A DNA stretch of 64,000 bases from an uncultured Clostridium sp. (GTDB lineage: Bacteria; Bacillota; Clostridia; TANB77; CAG-508): the NCBI GenBank assembly GCA_902496295.1, contig CABVAF010000003.1, forward strand, positions 124,001 through 188,000. The letters run 5' to 3'. Made by a program: the position numbers and the translations under genes. The notes below the pieces were generated by a model. The model saw only the letters and a list, made by a program, of their open reading frames with translations, searched no databases and was not told the origin of the DNA. Shown here piece by piece: positions 54,330 to 62,448 of the stretch (the stretch's first letter is position 1; each line of letters begins with the position of its first letter).

Positions 54330-55775
54330 ATGGATATTAGAAAAAGACAAAATGGTATAACGCTAATAGCGTTAGTAGTGACTATTGTAGTATTGCTAAT
54401 ATTAGCAGGAGTTACAATAAGTGCAGTATTTAGTGAGAATGGTATAGTAAAAAAGGCACAAGAAGCAGCTAATAGAACACAAGAAGCAGTTGCAAATGAG
54501 CAAGATTCTTTAAATAAACTTTATAATGACTTAGAAGCAGCTTTAAATACAGTACCAGAGCCTGAACCAGAGCCTGAACCTGAACCAGATCCATTACCAA
54601 GTGATGGAAGTTATAGTGAAGAGAAAGGAGTAAACACACCAAAATTAGGAAATGGAATGACAGCAATAAAGTGGAATGGAAGTGCGTGGGTAGAAACAAC
54701 AGGAGATGATGAAGAGTGGTATGATTACTCAGCAAAGAAATGGGCAAATGCAAAAACAAGTGATGGAAGTATGTGGGTATGGATACCAAGATATGCATAT
54801 AGTATAACAAGTATGTATCATACAAAAGGAGATGCAACAACAGCAGGAACAATAGAAGTAGAGTTCATGAAGGGAACAAGCAATGAGAGTGCAAGTGGAA
54901 GAACAAGCTTTAATAATGCAAGCGGGCAAGGAAATTGGAATATACACCCAGCGTTTACGTATGGAAGTACAGTAAGTGGAATATGGGTAGCAAAGTTTGA
55001 GGCAAGTAGTGTGGAAGGAAATAGTAATAGTACAGCTGGAGATAATGTAACAACAAAGACATTACAAGTAAAACCAGGAGTAGCAAGTTGGAGATATATA
55101 TACATAGGAAATATGTATACAGTATGTCAAAATTATAATAGTGCGCTAAATAGTCATTTAATGAAGAATGATGAATGGGGAGCAGTAGCATACTTAAGTA
55201 AAAGTAAATATGGAAAAGAGACAGAAGAAGTATGGATAAATAATAGTAGTAGCTATATAACAGGCTCAGCAGGAAATAGTGCGAGTGCAAGTAGTAATAC
55301 AGGAACTACAAATGATTATACAAGTACACAAGGAGTAAAAGCAAGTACAACAGGAAATGTGTATGGAATATATGATATGAGTGGAGGCTCATGGGAATAT
55401 GTAGCAGCATATGTAAATAATGGGAATGGAAACTTAACAACATATGGAAGTAGTTTAGTAAATGGAGATGCAAAAACGAAGAATGTGTATACGATGGGAA
55501 GTGGAGATACGAGGCTAGCGAACTATAACGCAAATGCGAGCAAGTACGGAGACGCAGTATATGAGACCTCGAGCGGAACATATAACGCAAGTGGAGATTC
55601 GAATTCACAGTCGTGGTACGCCGATTACTCTAGCTTTCCTTACTCGAGCTATCCTTTCTTCATACGCGGGGGCAGTTACAGCTATACTACTGTTGCCGGC
55701 GTGTTCTGTTTCGGCGGCGATAGTGGTAACTACTACAGCAACGTTTCGTTCCGTCCGGTCTTGGTCGCACTTTAG
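54330..55775 (+). CDS. DGR target protein 2: pilin-like protein with variable C-type-lectin-fold end
   Basis: 481 aa. Pilin-like N-terminus (NGITLIALVVTIVVLLILAG, about 9-28, Ala at the usual Glu5), short helix KKAQEAANRTQEAV, a Pro-Glu repeat linker (about 77-90), then a C-terminal domain of ~390 aa closely similar to target 1. FGE-sulfatase/CLec landmarks: SMWVWIPRYAYSI, NIHPAFTYG, GIYDMSGGSWEY, FFIRGG and FRPVLVAL. Residues 432-481 come from VR2. It lacks the Ig-like repeats of target 1, so its tip sits closer to the cell. Followed by the hairpin, a terminator and the template array. Confidence 0.88.
   Translation: MDIRKRQNGITLIALVVTIVVLLILAGVTISAVFSENGIVKKAQEAANRTQEAVANEQDSLNKLYNDLEAALNTVPEPEPEPEPEPDPLPSDGSYSEEKGVNTPKLGNGMTAIKWNGSAWVETTGDDEEWYDYSAKKWANAKTSDGSMWVWIPRYAYSITSMYHTKGDATTAGTIEVEFMKGTSNESASGRTSFNNASGQGNWNIHPAFTYGSTVSGIWVAKFEASSVEGNSNSTAGDNVTTKTLQVKPGVASWRYIYIGNMYTVCQNYNSALNSHLMKNDEWGAVAYLSKSKYGKETEEVWINNSSSYITGSAGNSASASSNTGTTNDYTSTQGVKASTTGNVYGIYDMSGGSWEYVAAYVNNGNGNLTTYGSSLVNGDAKTKNVYTMGSGDTRLANYNANASKYGDAVYETSSGTYNASGDSNSQSWYADYSSFPYSSYPFFIRGGSYSYTTVAGVFCFGGDSGNYYSNVSFRPVLVAL
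55624..55772 (+). repeat. DGR variable region VR2 (target 2)
   Basis: 149 bases, co-linear with template A. I count 17 substitutions, all at positions that are A in template A: ten A-to-G and seven A-to-T, none at any C, G or T. The final 27 bases, from cgttccgtccggtcttggtc on, are identical, as expected for the homing initiation end. Confidence 0.96.
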
Positions 55776-55782
55776 TGTGACC
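55763..55782 (+). promoter_or_regulatory. Hairpin directly after VR2 (homing-site stem-loop)
   Basis: ggtcgcac pairs with gtgtgacc (one G-T pair) around the 4-base loop ttta. The target stop codon lies across loop and stem. An 8-bp stem with a 4-base loop is the shape known to promote DGR homing. Templates A-C continue as cgatacaac and lack it. Confidence 0.8.
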
Positions 55783-55874
55783 TTGTACCTTGCCCTTTGT
55801 AAATCGGCATAGACTATAAAATGCCTATCAATGCAGATTACGGGTAGTAAGTTGAAAATAGAGAGAGATTTATC

Positions 55875-55905
55875 AAAAAAAGTCTTGCTTTGCAAGACTT
55901 TTTTT
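55875..55905. terminator. Bidirectional terminator between target 2 and template A
   Basis: agtcttgc pairs with gcaagact around ttt, with an A run before and a T run after. It isolates target 2 from the template array. Confidence 0.85.
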
Positions 55906-55913
55906 GATATTCT
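55885..55913 (+). promoter_or_regulatory. Promoter-like box of template A
   Basis: TTGCTT at 55885-55890 and TATTCT at 55908-55913 with 17 bases between, preceded by TGA at the extended -10 position. It is weaker than that of template B and overlaps the terminator stem. Confidence 0.4.
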
Positions 55914-55920
55914 TAGGAAG

Positions 55921-56316
55921 GGATAAAACTATTACTCTAACTTTCCTTACTCGAGCAATCCTTTCTTCAAACGCGGGGGCAATTACAGCAATACTACTAA
56001 TGCCGGCGTGTTCTATTTCAACAACAATAGTGGTAACAACAACAGCAACAATTCGTTCCGTCCGGTCTTGGTCGCACTTCGATACAACGAAAAATTAAAA
56101 AGAAATTTTTCTCCTATAAAAATATGTTCACGGACATATAATAGGAAGTATCAAAGAAGTTTTATTCCGTTGATATATAATGTTTATACATGAAGTTAAG
56201 GAGTATAAAATAAAAATATCATAAACACATTAAACAGTAAATTTTAGTGAGTAATAAAATGGTGAAAATTAAAGTTTATGAAGAGGTACTACATCTATTT
56301 TAGATAGTACCTCTTA
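55921..56316 (+). ncRNA. Template RNA A
   Basis: The unit begins at the ggataaaact start shared by all three copies. It contains the 149-base template, a conserved tail (56080-56190) and a closing hairpin (agaggtacta/tagtacctct, 56282-56314). The tail can fold: gaaaaatt/aaatttttc, then tcctat...atatgt/acatat...ataggaa. Such a structured segment 3' of TR is where known DGR reverse transcriptases bind and prime. Confidence 0.6.
55931..56079 (+). repeat. DGR template repeat A
   Basis: 149 bases, gap-free with VR2 and VR1. Read in the VR frame it is rich in AAC/AAT codons: a run of aac aac aat agt ggt and then aac aac aac agc aac aat. AAY codons allow wide amino acid choice without stop codons. 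It is the direct donor of VR2. Confidence 0.95.
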
Positions 56317-56384
56317 TATATTTAAAAGTGCTATCTATAAAAAATATTTATTATATGTAGTAATAAAAGAATAAGTAAAAATAC

Positions 56385-56413
56385 TTGTTAAAAAAAGGTG
56401 GATTTGATATAAT
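56385..56413 (+). promoter_or_regulatory. Promoter of template B
   Basis: TTGTTA (56385-56390) and TATAAT (56408-56413) with a 17-base spacer and an extended TGA just before the -10. The predicted start falls at the shared ggataaaact edge of the template unit. Confidence 0.65.
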
Positions 56414-56419
56414 CTCAAA

Positions 56420-56813
56420 GGGGATAAAACTATTACTCTAGATTTCCTTACTCGACTAATCCTTTCTTCATACGCGGGGGCAATTACAACAATGGTTCTA
56501 ATGCCGGCGTGTTCGCTTTCAACAATACTAATGGTAATAACGGCAACAACAATTCGTTCCGTCCGGTCTTGGTCGCACTTCGATACAACGAAAAATTAAA
56601 AAGAAATTTTTCTCCTATAAAAATATGTTTACGGACATATAATAGGAAGTATCAAAGAAGTTTTATTCCGTTGGTATATAATGTTTATACATTAAATTTA
56701 GATGTATTAAAAAAATATCATAAACACATTAAACAGTAAATTTTAGTAAGTAATAAAGTGGTGAAAATTAAAATTTATGAAAAGGTACTATTTAAGATTA
56801 TAGTACCTTTTAT
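56420..56813 (+). ncRNA. Template RNA B
   Basis: Same plan as unit A: template, conserved tail (56581-56692) and a closing hairpin aaaaggtactat/atagtacctttt (56780-56811) followed by T-rich sequence. The tail differs from A at only a few bases, mostly in the loop of the long stem. Confidence 0.6.
56432..56580 (+). repeat. DGR template repeat B
   Basis: 149 bases. It differs from template A at codons 3, 8, 13, 19, 21, 22, 28, 31-33, 35, 37 and 38 of the repeat, including fixed Gly/Ser/Ala codons (ggt tct, gct, ggc) where A has mutable ones, and new AAY codons elsewhere. Length and the 3' core are unchanged. No VR in the window derives from it. Confidence 0.9.
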
Positions 56814-56873
56814 TTAATGACAATAAATTATTTGTTAAATTATAACAATAAACTACTATACAATAAAAATTTA

Positions 56874-56882
56874 TGATATAAT
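56874..56882 (+). promoter_or_regulatory. Extended -10 box of template C
   Basis: TGATATAAT, identical to the one of template B, at the same distance from the template start. The -35 region is poor. Confidence 0.5.
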
Positions 56883-56890
56883 CCAAAAAG

Positions 56891-57350
56891 AGGGATAAAG
56901 CTATTACTCTAACTTTCCTAACTCGGACTGGCCTTTCTTCAACCGTGGGGGCAATTACAACAATACTACTAATGCCGGCGTGTTCTATTTCAACAATACT
57001 ACCGGTGGCAATGGCAGCGGCAATTCGTTCCGTCCGGTCTTGGTCGCACTTCGATACAACGAAAAATTAAAAAGAAATTTTTCTCCTATAAAAATATGTT
57101 TACGGACATATAATAGGAAGTATCAAAGAAGTTTTATTCCGTTGATATATAATATTTGTACATGAATTTTAGTGTACAAGGAAAAATATCATAAACACAT
57201 TGAATAGTAAATTTTAGTAAGTAATAAAATGGTGAACATTAAAGTTTATGAAAAAGTACCATCTATTTGAAGATTTTGATAAGAACCCTCCGTGTTTTTG
57301 TTTAACATTTTGGGTTTACATCATTTACTTTAAATAGGTGGTACTTTTCA
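56891..57350 (+). ncRNA. Template RNA C
   Basis: Template, conserved tail (57052-57163), and a 17-bp near-perfect stem (aaaagtaccatctattt, 57252-57268, with aaataggtggtactttt, 57332-57348). Its loop of about 60 bases is much larger than in A and B and holds an unrelated insert (aaccctccgtg). It ends 20 bases before the converging reverse transcriptase gene. Confidence 0.55.
56903..57051 (+). repeat. DGR template repeat C
   Basis: 149 bases. Relative to A it has gac tgg in place of agc aat (codons 8-9), aac for tac at codon 6, and three ggc codons (35, 37, 39) in place of aac, so fewer mutable sites in the distal half. The 3' core is unchanged. No VR in the window is a clear product of it. 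Confidence 0.9.
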
Positions 57351-57370
57351 TAAAAAATTAAATTATATTT

Positions 57371-58483
57371 TTATTCATAATTTTCTGATTTTGAGAATTC
57401 TATAAAACCTGGATATTCTGAAATATCCTCAATTTCCAAAGGATATTTTTTCTTTTCATCATAAATAAATTCGGCAGAGTTTAGTATTTTGCATTTTAAC
57501 TTGTATGTATTGCAATGGCTAGCATGAGCAAGCCAAGACTGTAAGGATGGCATTACTATATTAAAGTCTAAGTCTCCACGTTGCCAAATCTTATTCCATT
57601 TACGAATTTTCCTTTTAATTTTCGTTTTACTAGATTTTCTAAGTAATCTGTGTGTTGGCCAAATTCTATAACCACAAAAGTTTAAACCTTGTGCAGCAGG
57701 ATAATATCTAGATTTCTGGTTTAAACTTAGATGTAATTTTGTTTCTATAAATTCTTCTATTAGCTTTTTGTATTCTTTACAAGTTTCTTTGTCTTTTAAA
57801 AGCATTACAAAATCATCCATATATCTTACATAATATTTTACTTTAAGTGTTTGTTTAATATATTGGTCTAATTCATTTAAGTATATATTTGCAAAAAATT
57901 GTGATGTATAATTACCAATTGGTATGCCAACAGGATCTTTTCTATTTTCAAATATTAATTGATGTGTAAATTGAATTAGCTTTTTATCAGACATGTACCT
58001 TTTAGTTATATTAAATAATATATTTGGGTCTATGCTGTAGAAAAATTTCCTAATATCACACTTTAAAATCCAATAGTTAGGATTTTGTCTTTTGTATATT
58101 TGCATATAGTGTTGAATTATATCTGCTGCTTTGTGACAACCCCTTCCAACAATACAAGCACAAGAGGCATTTATAAATTTAGGAACAATGTTTGGTTTTA
58201 TAAATTCTTCAACATACCATTGATGTACTATTCTATCTACATATGGAAGAGCTTCTATTTTTCTAAGCTTGGGTTCATTTATATAAAATATTCTATAATT
58301 TCCTACGTGATATGTTCCATTTTTAATTTTGTTTAATAAGTTTACTAAATTGTTTTCTAAATTTAGCTCAAACCTTAAAACTTCACATTTTTTAGCTTTC
58401 TGTTTTTTTGCCCTTAAGTGGGCAGATAACAGATTTTCAAATGTTAGACGTTTATAAAAACTATTTTTTATCGTGTGAGGCAT
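57371..58483 (-). CDS. DGR reverse transcriptase
   Basis: 370 aa from ATG 58483; starts further upstream (58495, 58537) are possible but run deeper into the preceding gene. RT motifs: CDIRKFFYSID (about 142-152), GIPIGNYTSQ (186-195), which carries the DGR-type SQ after the GN, and the catalytic YMDD at 221-224. A thumb-like basic C-terminal part follows. No maturase or endonuclease domain, unlike group II introns. It overlaps the Avd-like gene by 16 bases and ends facing the template array. Confidence 0.95.
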   Translation of the reverse strand: MPHTIKNSFYKRLTFENLLSAHLRAKKQKAKKCEVLRFELNLENNLVNLLNKIKNGTYHVGNYRIFYINEPKLRKIEALPYVDRIVHQWYVEEFIKPNIVPKFINASCACIVGRGCHKAADIIQHYMQIYKRQNPNYWILKCDIRKFFYSIDPNILFNITKRYMSDKKLIQFTHQLIFENRKDPVGIPIGNYTSQFFANIYLNELDQYIKQTLKVKYYVRYMDDFVMLLKDKETCKEYKKLIEEFIETKLHLSLNQKSRYYPAAQGLNFCGYRIWPTHRLLRKSSKTKIKRKIRKWNKIWQRGDLDFNIVMPSLQSWLAHASHCNTYKLKCKILNSAEFIYDEKKKYPLEIEDISEYPGFIEFSKSENYE

Positions 58484-58830
58484 GACTTTAACCATCCTCC
58501 TAACATGTTGCAAATTTCTGTTATCTTTTTTGACCAAGTTTCATAATTCTGCTTTGAAATATACTTATATTTATATGCAAGCCTAACATAAACCTTTTGT
58601 AAATTTAGTTCGACATCTAAATTATTTAGGTGACCTACTTTGTTTCTTTTATTATATTCCTTTAAAGCATAAATTAATTCTCTTAAACCGCTATATAAAG
58701 ATTGTTTAGTTTCACTTGCTAGAGCAAGCTTTTCGGACTTAGGGTATTTTATGCATAATGTATTTGTATAATAAACTAAATCTAAATAATATTTATAAAT
58801 TAATAAAGAATTTTTATCTCCGGTATCCAT
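58468..58830 (-). CDS. avd: Avd-like accessory protein (four-helix bundle)
   Basis: 120 aa, almost all helix: four amphipathic helices in the order seen in Avd and the related 23S rRNA intervening-sequence proteins (LASETKQSLYSGLRELIYAL; NLQKVYVRLAYKYKYIS; YETWSKKITEICNMLGGWL). Basic overall. Avd forms a pentameric barrel that binds the RT and template RNA. Its start overlaps the previous gene stop by one base (TAATG). Confidence 0.8.
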   Translation of the reverse strand: MDTGDKNSLLIYKYYLDLVYYTNTLCIKYPKSEKLALASETKQSLYSGLRELIYALKEYNKRNKVGHLNNLDVELNLQKVYVRLAYKYKYISKQNYETWSKKITEICNMLGGWLKSCLTR

Positions 58831-59252
58831 TATTCTTCAGATCCATTTTCTAAAATTTGCTTTAAATCATGAATTGTATTTGTAAGAATAATATAAGAAT
58901 CTTGAAAAGATATTTTATTTAGATCTAGTTTTAACAAATTTGAAATTATGTTGTTGAATTTTTCATTATCTTTGTATTCGGCATAATTTAAGACCACATT
59001 CTGAGAAGGGTCAATAATTTTATAATCAATATTTAGCGATTCTAAAGTTTTAAAATAATAGTCAGACTTACTTACTGGAAAGCAACATTTATAAAGCTTT
59101 TCAGTAATGTTTGTTACCTTTAAGCTTAATGCATCAGAAAGTCTGTTGGCATCTTCGTTTAAAGCCATGTAGAATATACCTGACTTAAACAAATAAAGTC
59201 TATTTGGATTTAATGCCTTTTGTTCCAAATATTTCGAATAAAGTTTACTCAT
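58830..59252 (-). CDS. MutS domain-I-like DGR accessory protein
   Basis: 140 aa from ATG 59252, six bases after gggaggt. The first ~95 residues follow the pattern of the mismatch-recognition domain I of MutS: YLEQKALNPNRLYLFKSGIF, then YMALNEDANRLSDALSLKVT and an F-P-V-S segment, as in the MutS string YLxxKxxxPDxLLFFRxGDFYELF-EDA. The Phe-x-Glu mismatch wedge is not clearly kept (FYMALNEDA). A helical tail follows. First gene of the DGR operon, coupled to avd. The likeness is by eye. Confidence 0.6.
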   Translation of the reverse strand: MSKLYSKYLEQKALNPNRLYLFKSGIFYMALNEDANRLSDALSLKVTNITEKLYKCCFPVSKSDYYFKTLESLNIDYKIIDPSQNVVLNYAEYKDNEKFNNIISNLLKLDLNKISFQDSYIILTNTIHDLKQILENGSEE

Positions 59253-59466
59253 ATAACAACCTCCCAATAAAGGGGGGAGTTACATATTAAAAATATTAGC
59301 TAAAATCTTTAATAATAATACAACTAATTTTCGTGGTTTTCAAGTAAAATAATATGAAAGTGCCATTATATTATACAAAAATATTATAAATGGTATTCAC
59401 TAAAAATATTTTTTATGATATAGTTATTTTATAAAAATAAATTCATAAGAAAAAAGGAGACTATAC

Positions 59467-61149
59467 ATGGCAAGAAGAGAAAAAAGTAAGGTAAAAAATA
59501 ATTGGATTTTAAAAATAATTGTGCTAGCAGTTTTTTTAGTAGCAACTATATTGGTAATTAAAATTTCTGGTAATTATAAAAATAACGAAATTATAGGAAA
59601 AATAAATTTAGTAATTAACAATAGTAATGTAACAAATGCCTTAAAACAAGATATATTTGTTGACGAAAATAATGTTATATATATATCAAAAGATGATATT
59701 GAAAACTTTTTTGACAATTATATTTATTATGATGAAAAGTACAATCAAATTATAACCGGTTCATCAACTAAAATTGCCAATATGGTAGTTGGGGAAAATA
59801 AAGCAGTTGTAAATAGTGCAGAAATAAAGTTAAAAAGCCCTGTTGTAGAAAAAAATGGTGAATACTTTATTCCATTTTCTGAGCTAACAGGTGTGTATAA
59901 TGTTGATATAGAGTATATAAATAATAGGGTTGTTGTGGATTCTTTAGATAGAAAATATCAGATTGCAACAGCAGCTAAAAATGTAAGCGTTAAGTCAAGT
60001 CCAACTGCTTTATCTAGAACTGTTGATAAAATAAATGCAGGAGATACTGTTGTAATTTCTAATAGAGAAGATGATTTAGTAAAAAGTGGATGGCAGAAAA
60101 TTAGGACAAGCAATGGTGTTCTTGGATATGTTAAGGAAAATACTTTGGGAAAAATAAATACAATAAGAGAAGATATAGAAAAAACAGATAAAGTTGAAGG
60201 AAAAGTAAGTTTAGCTTGGGAATATTTTTCAGACTATGGAGAAGCACCAGCAAGGTCGGGCGCAATGGATGGTGTAAATGTGGTTTCTCCAACATTTTTT
60301 AGACTAGAGCAATCTGGGCAGGGAAATGTTACAGAAAACGTTGGAACAGCAGGATTAAATTATATTAATTGGGCACACAATAATGGAATAAAAGTATGGG
60401 CAATGATTTCAAACGAGTCTATGATAGATACAACTTCTGAAATTTTAAATGACTACAAGTATAGGGATAAATTAATTAACAATATTGTAAATTTAGTTGT
60501 AAAGTATAATTTAGATGGAATAAATATAGACTTTGAAAATATGTACATGGAAGATAAGGCAATGTTTAATAGATTTTTAATAGAATTAGAACCTAGATTA
60601 AACGAAATGGGAAAAGCCTTATCCGTAGACGTAACAGCACCAGATGGTTCTGAAACATGGTCTATGTGTTTTGATAGAAATACAATAAGTAAAGTAGCAG
60701 ATTATATAATCTTTATGGCATATGACCAATATGGTGCAAGTTCTGCTCAGGAAGGTACTACAGCAGGATGTAATTGGGTAGAGGCTAATATTACTAAGTT
60801 TTTAGGACAAGAAGGTGTAAATCCAGACAAATTGGTATTAGCAGTACCATTTTATACAAGATTGTGGGTAGAAGGTGACGAAGATAGTCCTTATCCTGTA
60901 GACATGAAAAACGTAGATGCGGTAATACCATCTAATGTAGAAAGAACATGGGACGACAATTTAAAACAATACTATGTAGAATATACAGAAAATGGAGCTT
61001 TGCATAAAATGTGGATAGAAGATACAACATCAATATCTGCCAAATTAGACCTTATAGGAAAATATAAATTAGCAGGAGCTGCATATTGGGAAAAAGATAG
61101 AGAAAGTCCAGAAGTATGGAGTATAGTTAAAGAGAAACTTGGAAATTAG
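59467..61149 (+). CDS. GH18 family hydrolase with copper-amine-oxidase-like and SH3 domains
   Basis: 560 aa. Transmembrane anchor (about 12-34); a copper-amine-oxidase-N-like stalk domain (45-155); a bacterial SH3 domain (165-225); then a GH18 barrel with the catalytic DxxxxDxE: D350, D355, E357 in LDGINIDFEN. Resembles cortex-lytic or wall-active enzymes of the YaaH/SleL kind, cleaving N-acetylglucosamine linkages. ATG behind aaaaggaga. The last Gly-Asn-stop lies inside a REP-like repeat. Confidence 0.9.
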   Translation: MARREKSKVKNNWILKIIVLAVFLVATILVIKISGNYKNNEIIGKINLVINNSNVTNALKQDIFVDENNVIYISKDDIENFFDNYIYYDEKYNQIITGSSTKIANMVVGENKAVVNSAEIKLKSPVVEKNGEYFIPFSELTGVYNVDIEYINNRVVVDSLDRKYQIATAAKNVSVKSSPTALSRTVDKINAGDTVVISNREDDLVKSGWQKIRTSNGVLGYVKENTLGKINTIREDIEKTDKVEGKVSLAWEYFSDYGEAPARSGAMDGVNVVSPTFFRLEQSGQGNVTENVGTAGLNYINWAHNNGIKVWAMISNESMIDTTSEILNDYKYRDKLINNIVNLVVKYNLDGINIDFENMYMEDKAMFNRFLIELEPRLNEMGKALSVDVTAPDGSETWSMCFDRNTISKVADYIIFMAYDQYGASSAQEGTTAGCNWVEANITKFLGQEGVNPDKLVLAVPFYTRLWVEGDEDSPYPVDMKNVDAVIPSNVERTWDDNLKQYYVEYTENGALHKMWIEDTTSISAKLDLIGKYKLAGAAYWEKDRESPEVWSIVKEKLGN

Positions 61150-61236
61150 GGACAGGTCAAGTTTTTCAAAAATCGTAAATGGTGACCTGTCCCCATTTTC
61201 CAGAATTGAGAAATAGGGACCTGTCCCTAATTTCCA
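61140..61236. repeat. REP-like repeat cluster at the 3' end of the GH18 gene
   Basis: One direct unit (tggaaattagggacaggtca) and two inverted ones (gacctgtccccattttcc; gggacctgtccctaatttcc). The second half is nearly identical to that at 41.3 kb. It supplies the GH18 stop codon. Confidence 0.8.
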
Positions 61237-61314
61237 AATAGAGTAATAAAAAAGAAATTACCTAATATAATTTAAGACAAATAGCTTGTTTTAGTTTGTG
61301 AGGTGATTTCTTTT

Positions 61315-62349
61315 TTGAATGTATTATATGTAAAGATTAAAGAGGGAAAACAGATAGGAAAATTTAATAAAATATTTTGTATGGTCGATTTAGAAGAAAT
61401 TTTTAATGGATATATAGTCAAAGTTCCTTTAAGTAAAAATAGAATTTTGAAGGACAATAAAGATAATTTAAAAAATAATAAATATAATAAGAAGAAAAAG
61501 CTAACTGAAAATATTAGAAACCACATAATAGCAAGGAAAATTAGAAGAATTGTTAATGAGAAAAACATAGATGGAATTATTCTAGCGGACGAAATTGTAA
61601 AGAATGAAGATTTTGTTAATAAATTGATTTTAAAGAAAAAAATTGATGTAAAAAAATTTGTTAAGGAAAGAAATATATTTTTTTTTGACGGAAATGGACT
61701 TTTTAAGTACATAATTTATGAAGTTTTGGAGTATATTATAAATATTCAAAATAGAAGACTTGAATTAGAAGATATTTATATAATTGCAAATAATATAGAT
61801 GAAATTATGCTAAACAATATAACTTTTCTAAGTACAAAATTTAAAAATATTAATATATTTAGTAAAAATATTGAAAAATATAAATATATTGAAGACTTTG
61901 TTTATAACAATACTGGAAATAATGTAATTCTGCTAAACAACAAAAGAAAGAGTTTAAAAAGAGCAAAATATATAATAAATGTTGATAATGATGTTAAAGA
62001 ATTAAATGAATATTTAATATACAGAAAGGCAATTATAATTAACATTAATAATAGTAAAAACAAAATAACTTTAGTTGGCTTTGAGGGGATTATTATAAAT
62101 TCTTTTGAGATAGATGTAGGAAGCAAAGTAAAACAAATTTTGGAGCAGTATAAATTAAATGGTATAACCAATATGGCTACTTTATACGAAAGTTTTTTTA
62201 ATAAAAAAGAAAATTTTTGGAATGTAAGGTCAAAAATAGAAGATGCAGGACTTATTGTAACAAAACTATATGGAAACAATGGTATAATTGACGAAAATGA
62301 GTATAAACGTGTAAATTTAAACGATAATGAGGTGAAAAAATACTATTGA
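61315..62349 (+). CDS. Uncharacterised protein
   Basis: 344 aa from a TTG at 61315 behind gaggtgat; a GTG at 61303 lies inside that ribosome binding site. Very rich in Ile, Asn and Lys. The central region (IFFFDGNGLFKYIIYEVLEY and DIYIIANNIDEIMLNNITFL) looks like an alpha/beta Rossmann-like fold. No signal peptide. No family recognised. Lies upstream of greA. Confidence 0.65.
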   Translation: MNVLYVKIKEGKQIGKFNKIFCMVDLEEIFNGYIVKVPLSKNRILKDNKDNLKNNKYNKKKKLTENIRNHIIARKIRRIVNEKNIDGIILADEIVKNEDFVNKLILKKKIDVKKFVKERNIFFFDGNGLFKYIIYEVLEYIINIQNRRLELEDIYIIANNIDEIMLNNITFLSTKFKNINIFSKNIEKYKYIEDFVYNNTGNNVILLNNKRKSLKRAKYIINVDNDVKELNEYLIYRKAIIININNSKNKITLVGFEGIIINSFEIDVGSKVKQILEQYKLNGITNMATLYESFFNKKENFWNVRSKIEDAGLIVTKLYGNNGIIDENEYKRVNLNDNEVKKYY

Positions 62350-62448
62350 CAAATTTAGCAAAAAGGATTAAGATATATAAGATAAATTTGAGGTGTTCAA
62401 ATTTATTTTTTGTATTAAAAACATTCTGACAAAAAGGAGGAAAGACTT

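Larger units (their letters stand above)
54330..59252. other. Diversity-generating retroelement locus
   Basis: Target 2 (+) with VR2, a tandem array of three template repeats (+), and a convergent minus-strand operon encoding a MutS-domain-I-like protein, an Avd-like protein and a DGR-type reverse transcriptase. In DGRs the template RNA is reverse transcribed with adenine-specific errors and the cDNA replaces the VR. The 17 of 17 adenine-only substitutions between template A and VR2 show past activity directly. Confidence 0.95.

Noticed and set aside
55904..57165. Short plus-strand frames over the three template repeats as separate genes
   Set aside because: They are the templates read in the VR frame; they have no start signals and continue into the non-coding tail.
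55921..57350. CRISPR-like array, because of three spaced repeats
   Set aside because: The repeats are 149 bases with unit periods of about 470-500 bases and internal adenine-rich variation; they match the target gene end, not spacers.
57371..58483. Group II intron reverse transcriptase
   Set aside because: No maturase or endonuclease domain and no intron RNA; DGR-type GN..SQ motif, Avd partner and adenine-biased VR/TR pair instead.
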